From: Phycisphaerales bacterium
Lineage (GTDB): Bacteria; Planctomycetota; UBA1135; UBA2386
Assembly (NCBI GenBank): GCA_020247305.1
Contig: JADCJE010000032.1
Span: forward strand, 24,108 to 88,107
Direction: 5' to 3'
Length of the DNA stretch: 64,000 nt
Shown here: piece by piece, positions 46,828 through 53,915 of the stretch
Layout: each line of letters begins with the position of its first letter
Position numbering within the stretch: position 1 is the first letter of the stretch
The notes under the pieces: model-generated
Databases searched by the model: none
Seen by the model: the letters and a program-made list of their open reading frames with translations, nothing else
What the model was told of the DNA's origin: nothing
Position numbers and translations under genes: made by a program

Positions 46828-47634
46828 TCAGGCGGGGTCGTTCTCGTGGCGATGGTAGAGCCACAGTCCGAACGCGATGCCGAACAGGCTCATCAGGTAG
46901 ACCGCCGGGAAGAAGATCACGTGCTCCAGCCAGATGAGCCAGAACTGCTGCTCGGGCGAGCCGGGCTGCAGGCGCGGATCGAACTGCATCTGCGTCATCG
47001 GGTTGACGATGTCGCGCACGCTGGTGACGTCGAGCGACGTGCCGATCCGCGCGTCGCTGGCGTACTTGCTGAACAGCGCCGCCGGCAGGCGCGCGAGCGT
47101 GACGGCGAGGCCCATCTGCACGAACAGCCCGAAGAAGGTCTTGGCGCTCCGGCACGCCAGCAGCGCGCTGGCCAAACCGGCGGGCCAAAGGAAACGATCG
47201 AGGCCCAGCGGTTGCACCACGGCCGCTGGGGCGGCCGTCGCCTGCATGCCGAGCCAGGCCGCGGTCGCCGTCCAGGCGAACACCAGCGGCGCCACGAGCG
47301 GTTGGCGCAGCGGCCGGTCGCCGAGGCGCCACAGCGCGAAGGCCCAGACGGCGGCAAAGACAGAAAAGCACGCCGACCACTGCCAACCCGGGGCCGTGAC
47401 CGTGCCGGTGGGGAAGCGCACCATGGACACTTCCTGGTCGATGCCTTCGAAGCCGGCGTAGGTGTGCACGGTGGTCAAGCTGCGGTCGCTGGGATCGGCG
47501 AAACCGACGGCCAGCCCGGTGAGGGCGGCAAGCGCCAGGGCGGCGAGCGCAGGCCGCCGCAGGCGGGGGACCGCCAGGCCGAGGGCGGCGGCGAGGTAGG
47601 CGGCGAGGTGCAGGCAGGTGAGCAGGGCGTCCAT
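46828..47634 (-). CDS. multi-pass membrane protein of unknown function
   Basis: A 268-residue protein with about six hydrophobic segments, the first at the very N-terminus (LTCLHLAAYLAAALGLAV) and the last near the C-terminus (IFFPAVYLMSLFGIAFGLWL). A loop between segments contains TVHTYAGFEGIDQEVSMV. I do not recognise the family. It is the first gene of the sulfur-relay operon and ends seven bases before the Cys-rich TusA-like gene. Transport of a sulfur compound is conceivable but there is no direct sign of it. ATG 47634 is chosen because the first membrane helix starts there. Confidence 0.65.
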   Translation of the reverse strand: MDALLTCLHLAAYLAAALGLAVPRLRRPALAALALAALTGLAVGFADPSDRSLTTVHTYAGFEGIDQEVSMVRFPTGTVTAPGWQWSACFSVFAAVWAFALWRLGDRPLRQPLVAPLVFAWTATAAWLGMQATAAPAAVVQPLGLDRFLWPAGLASALLACRSAKTFFGLFVQMGLAVTLARLPAALFSKYASDARIGTSLDVTSVRDIVNPMTQMQFDPRLQPGSPEQQFWLIWLEHVIFFPAVYLMSLFGIAFGLWLYHRHENDPA

Positions 47635-47724
47635 CGGGGGTGGCCTTCGCGGGCGCGAGCGTCCCGGTGGCAGCGTTTGTCGGCGGGAACTGTCCCCAGC
47701 GCCAGAGTTTTCCCCAGGCCGCAC

Positions 47725-47752
47725 TTGCGCAAGTTGCGACAGTCGGTAGCGT
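47725..47752 (+). promoter_or_regulatory. promoter of the rpmI-rplT operon
   Basis: TTGCGC (47725-47730), 16 bases, TAGCGT (47747-47752). It leaves a ~66-base leader before rpmI. The sequence from 47738 to 47753 matches 14 of 16 bases of the promoter at 57012-57027, so both probably use the main sigma factor. The leader contains a small hairpin (CGAGG / CCTCG) and no obvious Shine-Dalgarno. Confidence 0.6.
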
Positions 47753-47818
47753 TCTCGCCCTTCCTAAGACTGAGAGCCGGCTGCGAGGCACGATCCTCGG
47801 CGACCGGACAGACCGACC

Positions 47819-48016
47819 ATGACGAAGCAGAAGACCAAGAAGGCGGTGGTCAAGCGCATGAAGCTGACCAAGACCGGCAAGGTCAAGTTCCGCCACGCCT
47901 ACACCTCGCACCTGCTGGTGCGTCGTTCGTCCAAGCGCAAGCGTCAGCTGCGCCAAAAGGGCCTCTGCAAGGGTAAGATCGCCGTCAACATGGCGGAACT
48001 CTTGGGCGGGAGGTAA
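47819..48016 (+). CDS. rpmI: 50S ribosomal protein L35
   Basis: A 65-residue basic protein with the L35 pattern: KTKKAVVKRMKLTKTGKVK, then HLLVRRSSKRKRQLRQK. It belongs to the large ribosomal subunit. It lies six bases before rplT. In most bacteria infC (translation initiation factor 3) stands directly upstream; here the upstream neighbour is an unrelated divergent operon. Confidence 0.95.
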   Translation: MTKQKTKKAVVKRMKLTKTGKVKFRHAYTSHLLVRRSSKRKRQLRQKGLCKGKIAVNMAELLGGR

Positions 48017-48022
48017 CAGACC

Positions 48023-48379
48023 ATGAGCCGCGCAACCAACGGGCCTGCCACTCGGCAGCGCCGCAATCGTCTCCTCAAGCGGGCCAAGGGCTACCGTCAA
48101 GGTCGCCGCAACCTGTTCAAGATGGCTACCGTCACGGTGCTTCGCGCCGAGCGGTTCGCCTTCGCTGGCCGCCAGCAGAAGAAGCGCTTCTTCCGCTCGC
48201 TCTGGATCACGCGCCTCACGGCCGCGGTCAAGAACTTCGGCCTGCGCTACTCGGCGTTCATCCACGGCGTGCAAAAGGCCGGCATCAAGCTCAACCGCAA
48301 GGAACTGAGCGAGCTGGCGATCCACGATCCGGCGACGTTCGAGGTGATCTGCGGCAAGGCCAAGCAGGCGCTCGCCTGA
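48023..48379 (+). CDS. rplT: 50S ribosomal protein L20
   Basis: A 118-residue protein needed for assembly of the large subunit. It has the L20 sequence pattern: RRNRLLKRAKGYRQGRRNL, RAERFAFAGRQQKKRFFRSL, WITRLTAAVKNFGLRYS and LNRKELSELAIHDPATF. A clear ribosome binding site (GGGAGG, 48008-48013) lies upstream. L20 often represses its own operon by binding the mRNA leader; a leader of ~66 bases is present upstream of rpmI but I cannot identify a binding site. Confidence 0.96.
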   Translation: MSRATNGPATRQRRNRLLKRAKGYRQGRRNLFKMATVTVLRAERFAFAGRQQKKRFFRSLWITRLTAAVKNFGLRYSAFIHGVQKAGIKLNRKELSELAIHDPATFEVICGKAKQALA

Positions 48380-48427
48380 GCCTTCCTGCCTGGGCGCTCC
48401 GGCGTCCAGCAGTTCTGATCCGCGATG

Positions 48428-48460
48428 CGGCGCTGGCGCAGTCCAGCGCCGTTTCGTTTT
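48428..48460 (+). terminator. intrinsic terminator/attenuator between rplT and pheS
   Basis: A perfect 9-bp stem (CGGCGCTGG / CCAGCGCCG, 48428-48436 and 48443-48451) with a six-base loop is followed directly by TTTCGTTTT (48452-48460). It is the only textbook Rho-independent terminator I see in the window. It could end the ribosomal operon or attenuate transcription into pheST. Confidence 0.85.
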
Positions 48461-48499
48461 CCGGGGCGTCGTCGCACCCCCGCCACTTTCCCTGGCCTG

Positions 48500-48519
48500 G
48501 GCGACCGGTTCCGGTCGCC
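48500..48519 (+). repeat. 20-bp perfect palindrome before pheS
   Basis: GGCGACCGG-TT-CCGGTCGCC ends seven bases before the pheS ATG. It may be an operator or an mRNA stem that covers the ribosome-binding region; no other copy was noticed. Confidence 0.5.
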
Positions 48520-48526
48520 GATCCGC

Positions 48527-49585
48527 ATGGACACGCAAGCCCTCCGTGAGCGCTGGCTCGCCGCCGTGGCAGCCGCCGCCGACTCAGCCGCCCTGGCCGA
48601 TGCCGAGGCCCGCTTGTTCGGGCCCAAGGGCGAGGTCGTCGACCTCGTCCGTTCGGTGACCTCGCTGCCGAAGGAGGCGCGGCCCGCCTTCGGCAAGGCG
48701 GCCAACGCGCTCAAGCAGGAGGTGGAAGCCGCGGTCGCCGCGCGCAGGGAGCAGTTCGCCGCCGCCGCCATGGTGCGCGAACTCGACGGCGGCGCCTTCG
48801 ACCCGACCGAGCCGGGCGTGCGCGCGCCGCGCGGCACGCTGCACCCGATCACGATCGTGCAGAACGAGCTGGTCGACCTGTTCACCAGCCTCGGCTTCCA
48901 GTGGCAGGACGGGCCCGAGGTCGAGTCGGAGTTCTTCAACTTCGACGCGCTGAACATCCCGGGCGACCATCCGGCGCGCGAGAGCCAGGACACGTTCTGG
49001 CTCACCGACAAGAACCTGCTGCGCACGCACACGTCGCCGGTGCAGGTGCGCACGCTGCAGCGCGCGGTCAAGCAAGGCTTCCAGCCGCCGCTCAAGGTCA
49101 TCGTGCCGGGCCGCGTGTTCCGCAGCGAGACCGTCGACCGCACGCATGAGCACACGTTCTATCAGATGGAAGGGCTGGTGGTGGACCGCGCGCACGGCGA
49201 CAGCGGCATCAGCATCGCCAACCTGATCCACACCATGAAGACCTGCCTGCGCGTCGTGCTGGAGCGCGACGTGCAGGTGCGGTTGCGTCCGGGCTTCTTC
49301 CCGTTCGTCGAGCCGGGATTCGAACTCGACGTCAACTGCCCGTTCTGCAAGGGCCAGGGCTGCCCGGTGTGCAAGCAGTCGGGTTGGATCGAGATCCTGC
49401 CTTGCGGCATGGTGCATCCCAACGTGCTGCGCGCCGGCGGCCTCGACCCCGAGGAGTTCGTCGGCTTCGCCTTCGGCATGGGCCTGCAGCGCGTCGTGAT
49501 GCTGCGCTACGGCATCGACGACATCCGGCAGTTCATGGGCGGCGACCACCGCTTCCTCGCGCAGTTCCCGGAGGTGAGCCGATGA
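48527..49585 (+). CDS. pheS: phenylalanyl-tRNA synthetase alpha subunit
   Basis: A 352-residue class II synthetase subunit that forms the alpha2-beta2 enzyme with PheT and charges tRNA-Phe. The N-terminal coiled coil is followed by the catalytic core: PRGTLHPITIVQNELVDLF, GPEVESEFFNFDALNIPGDHPAR, motif 2 FRSETVDRTHEHTFYQMEGL and motif 3 AFGMGLQRVVMLRYGI. A CPFCKGQGCPVCKQSGW stretch with four Cys near the C-terminus is a metal-site insert also found in some other bacteria. ATG 48527 begins the coiled coil; a longer frame would start inside the terminator. It overlaps pheT by ATGA. Confidence 0.95.
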   Translation: MDTQALRERWLAAVAAAADSAALADAEARLFGPKGEVVDLVRSVTSLPKEARPAFGKAANALKQEVEAAVAARREQFAAAAMVRELDGGAFDPTEPGVRAPRGTLHPITIVQNELVDLFTSLGFQWQDGPEVESEFFNFDALNIPGDHPARESQDTFWLTDKNLLRTHTSPVQVRTLQRAVKQGFQPPLKVIVPGRVFRSETVDRTHEHTFYQMEGLVVDRAHGDSGISIANLIHTMKTCLRVVLERDVQVRLRPGFFPFVEPGFELDVNCPFCKGQGCPVCKQSGWIEILPCGMVHPNVLRAGGLDPEEFVGFAFGMGLQRVVMLRYGIDDIRQFMGGDHRFLAQFPEVSR

Positions 49586-51990
49586 AGATCTCCCTGCGCT
49601 GGTTGCAGCGCCACGTCGACCTGTCGGGCATCGAGCCCAAGCGCATCCTCGCCGACCTGACGATGAGCACGGCGGAGATCGACGGCCTGATCCGCTTCGG
49701 CGAGGGGCTGGAGCCGCTGGTGATCGGCCACGTGCGCAAGCGCGAGAAGCATCCGGACGCCGACAAGCTGTCGGTCTGCGAGGTCGACCTCGGCAAGGCG
49801 GGCGGCGTCGTGCAGATCGTCTGCGGCGCGCCCAACGTCGCCGCGGGCCAGCGCGTGGTCGTCATCAAGCCGGGCGACACGTTGCCCGCGAGCGGCGGCA
49901 AGGGCGCGCTCAAGATCAAGATCGGCAAGATCCGCGGCGTCGAGTCGCAGGGCATGATCTGCTCGGAGGCCGAACTCGGCCTGTCGAACGAGCACGACGG
50001 CATCCTCGTGCTGCCGGCGGACGCGCCGATCGGCGAGCGCTTCGTCGACGCCTTCGACGCGCAGGACTGGGTGTTCGAGATCGACAACAAGTCGGTCAAC
50101 CACCGGCCTGACCTGTGGGGGCACTACGGCTTCGCGCGCGAACTGGCCGCCATCTACGGCCGCGACCTGCAGCCGGCGTGCGCGCCGGTGGCGCTGCCGT
50201 CGACGGGTCGCCGCGTCGACGTCGTGGTCGAGGACAAGCAGGGTTGCCCGCGCTACTGCGGGCTGGTCGTCGACGGCGTGGTCGGCGGGCCGTCGCCGCA
50301 CGCGCTGCGCTGGCAGCTCGCGGCCGTCGGCCAGCGCGCCATCTCGTTGGCCGTCGACGTCACCAACTTCGTGATGCTCGACCTCGGCCAGCCGATGCAC
50401 GCCTTCGACGCGCGACACGTCGGCAACGGCCCGATCCGCGTCCGCCGCGCCCGCAACGGAGAGGCGATCACGACGCTCGACGGCGTCGCCCGCAAGCTGA
50501 ACGACCAGGACCTCCTGATCTGCGCCGACCAGAAGCCCGAGGCGCTCGCCGGCGTGATGGGCGGGGCGGGCACGATGGTCGCCGCCGACACGACGACGCT
50601 GTTCCTGGAGTCGGCCAACTTCCACGCCTCGACGATCCGACGCACGAGCATGCGCCTTGGCCTGCGCACCGACGCCAGCGCCCGCTTCGAGAAGGCGCAG
50701 GACCCTGCCAACGCCGAACTGGCGGTGCACGCGTTCCTGGCCGAGTTGCAGCGCTGGTGCCCGACGGCGAAGGCCGCCGGCCCGCTCGTCGATCCGCTCG
50801 GCTTCCAGTACGCGCCGAAGACGATCACGCTGCGCCGGTCGCGCCTGCTGCTCAAGCTCGGCGTGCGGCTGGAGGACGACAAGGTCGCGTCGATCCTGCG
50901 CTCGCTGCAGTTCGGCGTGACGGTGACGAAGGACGGTTTCGACTGCGCCGTGCCGAGCTTCCGCGCCACCAAGGACATCGCCATCGAGGACGACCTCATC
51001 GAGGAGGTCGGGCGCATGTTCCGCTACGACAACATCCCCGAGCGCCCGCTGCACGGCACGAGTGCGCCGCCGCCGCGCAACGAGGAGCTGTTCCTCGCCC
51101 GGCGGCTGGTCGAGGTCGCCTGCCTCGAGACGGGCTGCAGCGAGGTCTACAACTACAGCTTCACTCCGGACGCGGTGCTGCAGGCGGTGGGCGCTGGCGG
51201 CCACGCCTACGTGCAAGTGGCGAACCCGGTCGCGCCCGAGGTCACGCGCATCCGCCGGCACGTCCTGCCGAGCCTGCTGGCGAGCGCTGCGCCCAACCTG
51301 CGCCACGCCGTCGAGGTACGTCTGTGCGAGCACGGCAAGGGGTACCACGCCGAGATGCGCGACGAGCACAAGCTGCCGCACGAGGTGCGCGAGCTGGCCT
51401 TCGTCTTCGCCCGGCGCGAGGGCGCGCATCCGTTCCTGGAGCTGCGCGAGTCGATCGGTTCCCTGCTGGAGCGAGTCGGCTACCCGGGCGTCATGCAGCG
51501 GGTCTGGCACGGCAGCGACCAGCCGTGGGTGCATCCGTCGCGCGCGGTCGCGATCGACCGCGACGGCTCGCCGTGCGGCTACGTTGCGCACCTGCACCCG
51601 GCCGTCGCGCGCGCACTCGACTTGCCGGCGACGACGGCGATCGCGTGCCTCGACGTGCGCGCGTTGTTCGTCAACGGCCGCAAGATCGCGCGCTACGCGG
51701 CGCTGCCGACCTTCCCGATGCTGCCCGTCGACGTCGCGCTGCTCGTGGACGAGTCGACGCAGGTGGCGGCCGTCGCCGAGTTCCTGCGCACGACCGGGCG
51801 CAAGCTGGTGCGCGACGTACGGTTGTTCGAGGCCTACCGCGGCGATCGTCTGCCCACCGGCAAGAAGAGCCTGAACTTCACCGTCACGCTCGGCGCCGAC
51901 GACCGCACGCTGACCGACGACGACGAGGGCAAGTTCCTGGCCAAGGTGCGCGAGAACGCCGCCCAGATCGGCGCCGAACTGCGCGGCTGA
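49582..51990 (+). CDS. pheT: phenylalanyl-tRNA synthetase beta subunit
   Basis: An 802-residue subunit with the full PheT architecture. The N-terminus is MKISLRWLQRHVDLSG. An OB-fold tRNA-binding domain follows (HPDADKLSVCEVDLG, IVCGAPNVAAGQ), then B3/B4 editing domain (RAISLAVDVTNFVMLDLGQPMHAFDA), B5 domain, the catalytic-like core and a C-terminal anticodon-binding FDX-ACB domain (ARYAALPTFPMLPVDVALLV, FEAYRGDRLPTGKKSLNF). It is co-translated with pheS and convergent with the Nudix gene after a 16-base gap. Confidence 0.95.
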   Translation: MKISLRWLQRHVDLSGIEPKRILADLTMSTAEIDGLIRFGEGLEPLVIGHVRKREKHPDADKLSVCEVDLGKAGGVVQIVCGAPNVAAGQRVVVIKPGDTLPASGGKGALKIKIGKIRGVESQGMICSEAELGLSNEHDGILVLPADAPIGERFVDAFDAQDWVFEIDNKSVNHRPDLWGHYGFARELAAIYGRDLQPACAPVALPSTGRRVDVVVEDKQGCPRYCGLVVDGVVGGPSPHALRWQLAAVGQRAISLAVDVTNFVMLDLGQPMHAFDARHVGNGPIRVRRARNGEAITTLDGVARKLNDQDLLICADQKPEALAGVMGGAGTMVAADTTTLFLESANFHASTIRRTSMRLGLRTDASARFEKAQDPANAELAVHAFLAELQRWCPTAKAAGPLVDPLGFQYAPKTITLRRSRLLLKLGVRLEDDKVASILRSLQFGVTVTKDGFDCAVPSFRATKDIAIEDDLIEEVGRMFRYDNIPERPLHGTSAPPPRNEELFLARRLVEVACLETGCSEVYNYSFTPDAVLQAVGAGGHAYVQVANPVAPEVTRIRRHVLPSLLASAAPNLRHAVEVRLCEHGKGYHAEMRDEHKLPHEVRELAFVFARREGAHPFLELRESIGSLLERVGYPGVMQRVWHGSDQPWVHPSRAVAIDRDGSPCGYVAHLHPAVARALDLPATTAIACLDVRALFVNGRKIARYAALPTFPMLPVDVALLVDESTQVAAVAEFLRTTGRKLVRDVRLFEAYRGDRLPTGKKSLNFTVTLGADDRTLTDDDEGKFLAKVRENAAQIGAELRG

Positions 51991-52006
51991 CCGCGACGCC
52001 GCCCGC

Positions 52007-52561
52007 TCAGCGCAGCGCCGCCGCCAGATCGCGCAGGAACCGGCCCGTCAGGCCCCAGACGAGGTCGCGGTCGAACTGGCAGTGCGGGCTCGTCGCCGGT
52101 TGTGCGCCGGTGGCGCCGCCTGGCGGCGGCAGTTCGCGCCAGCGCGCGTCGTCCAGCGCCTCGGCGAGCGGCACGCGCAGGGTGCGCGCGACCTCGCGCG
52201 GACAGGGCTGCACCGGCGCGTCGGCCGGCAACCGGCCGACGACGGCGTGGACCAGGATGCCGCTGCTGCTGACGCGCGGGGCCAGCGCCCCGAGCAGCGC
52301 GGCGGGCGCAACGCCCACCTCCTCGCGGCATTCGCGCACGGCGGTCGCGGCGATCGACTCGCCCTCGTCGCGCATGCCGCCGGGAAAGGCGATCTGGCCG
52401 GCGTGCTGGCGCGCCGTCGCCGGTCGGACGACGAGCAGCACCATGTCGACGCCGGCGACGGCGACCAGCGGCACGAGCACGGCCGCGCGCCGGAGCGGCG
52501 TCTCCTGCCAGTCGCCGATCCCGGCGAGTCGGGCGCGCAGTCGGGCGTCGACGTCGGCCAT
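52007..52561 (-). CDS. Nudix hydrolase, CoA pyrophosphatase-like
   Basis: A 184-residue hydrolase with a complete Nudix box GGMRDEGESIAATAVRECREEVGV split as G-x5-E-x7-REUxEExGU. Directly before it stands HAGQIAFPGG, the signature of the coenzyme A/short-chain acyl-CoA diphosphatase subgroup (NudL type). Members split CoA or related nucleotides into phosphopantetheine and adenosine bisphosphate. ATG 52561 is chosen by the N-terminal pattern. It lies 14 bases after the RlmI-type gene, so the two form an operon. Confidence 0.86.
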   Translation of the reverse strand: MADVDARLRARLAGIGDWQETPLRRAAVLVPLVAVAGVDMVLLVVRPATARQHAGQIAFPGGMRDEGESIAATAVRECREEVGVAPAALLGALAPRVSSSGILVHAVVGRLPADAPVQPCPREVARTLRVPLAEALDDARWRELPPPGGATGAQPATSPHCQFDRDLVWGLTGRFLRDLAAALR

Positions 52562-52575
52562 CGCCGCGCCGTCCG

Positions 52576-53745
52576 TCAGCGGACCTGCAGGAACGCGACC
52601 TTCAGGTAGCGCGTTTCCATGCACTCCAGCGCGATCGGGTGGTCGGCGCCGGCGCCGCGCAGCATCAGCACGCGCGCGTCGCGACCGGCCGCAGCTGCCG
52701 CGTCGCGCAGCATGCGCAGGAACTGCTCCTCGCTGACGCTGCCCGAGCACGAGCAGGTGACGACGATGCCGCCGCGCGCGACCTTCTCGAAGCCGAGCCG
52801 GTTGAGGTCGAAGTACCGCTGCAGGCCGGTCTCCAGCTCCTCGCGGTGGTGGACCCACTTCGGCGGGTCGAGGATCAGCAGGTCGTGCGCGCCGAGCTGG
52901 GCGTCGCGCAGCAGGTCGAAGGCGTCGCCGTGCACGGCGGTCAACTGCAGCCGGTTGGCGGCGGCGTTGTGCTGCGTCTGCGCCACCATCGCCTCGTCGA
53001 GGTCGGCGGCGACGACCTTGGCCGCGCCGCCGGCGACGGCGTTCAGCGCGAAGCCGCCGCTGTTGCAGCACAGGTCCAGCACGGACCGGCCGCGGCTGAG
53101 GTTGCGCACCGCCCAGCGGTTGTCGCGCTGGTCGGCGAAGAAGCCGGTCTTGTGGCCGGCGCCCGCCTGCACGGCGTACGTCAGCCCGTGTTCGCGCACC
53201 GGCACGTGGATCGCGGCCGGCCGCGGCAGCTTCTCCATGCCCTCGCGCTCGGCCCAGTCCTTGTCCTGCAGGAGCGCGAGACGGCTGCCGGGGTACTTCC
53301 GCAGCAGCCATTCACCCAGGGCCTCCAGTTGCTGCAGCATCCCGAGCGAGCTCACCTGCGCGACGAACGCGGCGCCGAGCTTGTCCAGCACGAGGCCGGG
53401 GAAGCCGTCCGCCTCGGCATGGACGAGGCGGTAGGCATCGGTGTGGCGCGGCAGTTGCAGCGCCTCCTCGCGCAACGCCACGGCCGCCTGCAACGCGGCC
53501 AGGAAGTGGCCGCGGACGTCGGCGACCGGTTCGTCCGCGAACATGCGCAGCGCCAACTCCGCGCGCGGATTGTAGAAGCCCGTGCCGACGAGCTTGCCGT
53601 CCTTGTCCTTCACCACGGCCGGTGTGCCCGCTGGCAGCGGTTGCTCCGGCTTCTGGATCATCTTGCGGTAGAACCAGGGATGCCGGCCGTGCACGCGGAT
53701 CTTGAGCCGCAGGTCGGGGAGGCGGGTCAAGGGCTGCCGTGCCAT
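52576..53745 (-). CDS. class I SAM-dependent rRNA methyltransferase, RlmI-like
   Basis: A 389-residue protein with an N-terminal PUA-like RNA-binding domain (RVHGRHPWFYRKMI, GFYNPRAELALRMF), a middle domain (LVHAEADGFPGLVLDKLG) and a Rossmann methyltransferase domain (VLDLCCNSGGFALNAVAGGAAKVV, VHGDAFDLLRD, DLLILDPPKW). The layout is that of RlmI, which makes 5-methylcytosine in 23S rRNA, and relatives. TCSCSGSVSEEQF supplies the Cys-bearing motif of that group. The start at ATG 53745 excludes a 16-residue poorly conserved extension. Confidence 0.86.
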   Translation of the reverse strand: MARQPLTRLPDLRLKIRVHGRHPWFYRKMIQKPEQPLPAGTPAVVKDKDGKLVGTGFYNPRAELALRMFADEPVADVRGHFLAALQAAVALREEALQLPRHTDAYRLVHAEADGFPGLVLDKLGAAFVAQVSSLGMLQQLEALGEWLLRKYPGSRLALLQDKDWAEREGMEKLPRPAAIHVPVREHGLTYAVQAGAGHKTGFFADQRDNRWAVRNLSRGRSVLDLCCNSGGFALNAVAGGAAKVVAADLDEAMVAQTQHNAAANRLQLTAVHGDAFDLLRDAQLGAHDLLILDPPKWVHHREELETGLQRYFDLNRLGFEKVARGGIVVTCSCSGSVSEEQFLRMLRDAAAAAGRDARVLMLRGAGADHPIALECMETRYLKVAFLQVR

Positions 53746-53822
53746 CGGTCGCACAGTCGGGCACGACGCCCCGCCATGCAAGCGCCACGCCATATCGCGG
53801 CTTGGCGGAGCCGTGCGCGGGA

Positions 53823-53852
53823 CTGGCCGCTGCCGTCGGCGTGTCGTAACCT
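53823..53852 (+). promoter_or_regulatory. promoter of the large secreted-protein gene
   Basis: CTGGCC (53823-53828), 18 bases, TAACCT (53847-53852). It has the exact spacing of the window-wide promoter class, but with a ~63-base leader before ATG 53916 rather than a leaderless start. Confidence 0.5.
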
Positions 53853-53915
53853 GCGGCGCGTTCCGTTCGCGGTCGGAGCCTCCGACGACCGCCGTCTCTT
53901 GCCACTCCTCGCACC

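Noticed and set aside
47635..47818. Possible tRNA or small RNA gene in the gap before rpmI
   Set aside because: No cloverleaf with a TTCRA loop or CCA end can be formed; the gap is explained by two divergent 5' regions and one promoter.
48425..48526. Longer pheS reading frame starting at 48425
   Set aside because: It would begin inside the intrinsic terminator hairpin, and its first 34 residues do not match PheS.
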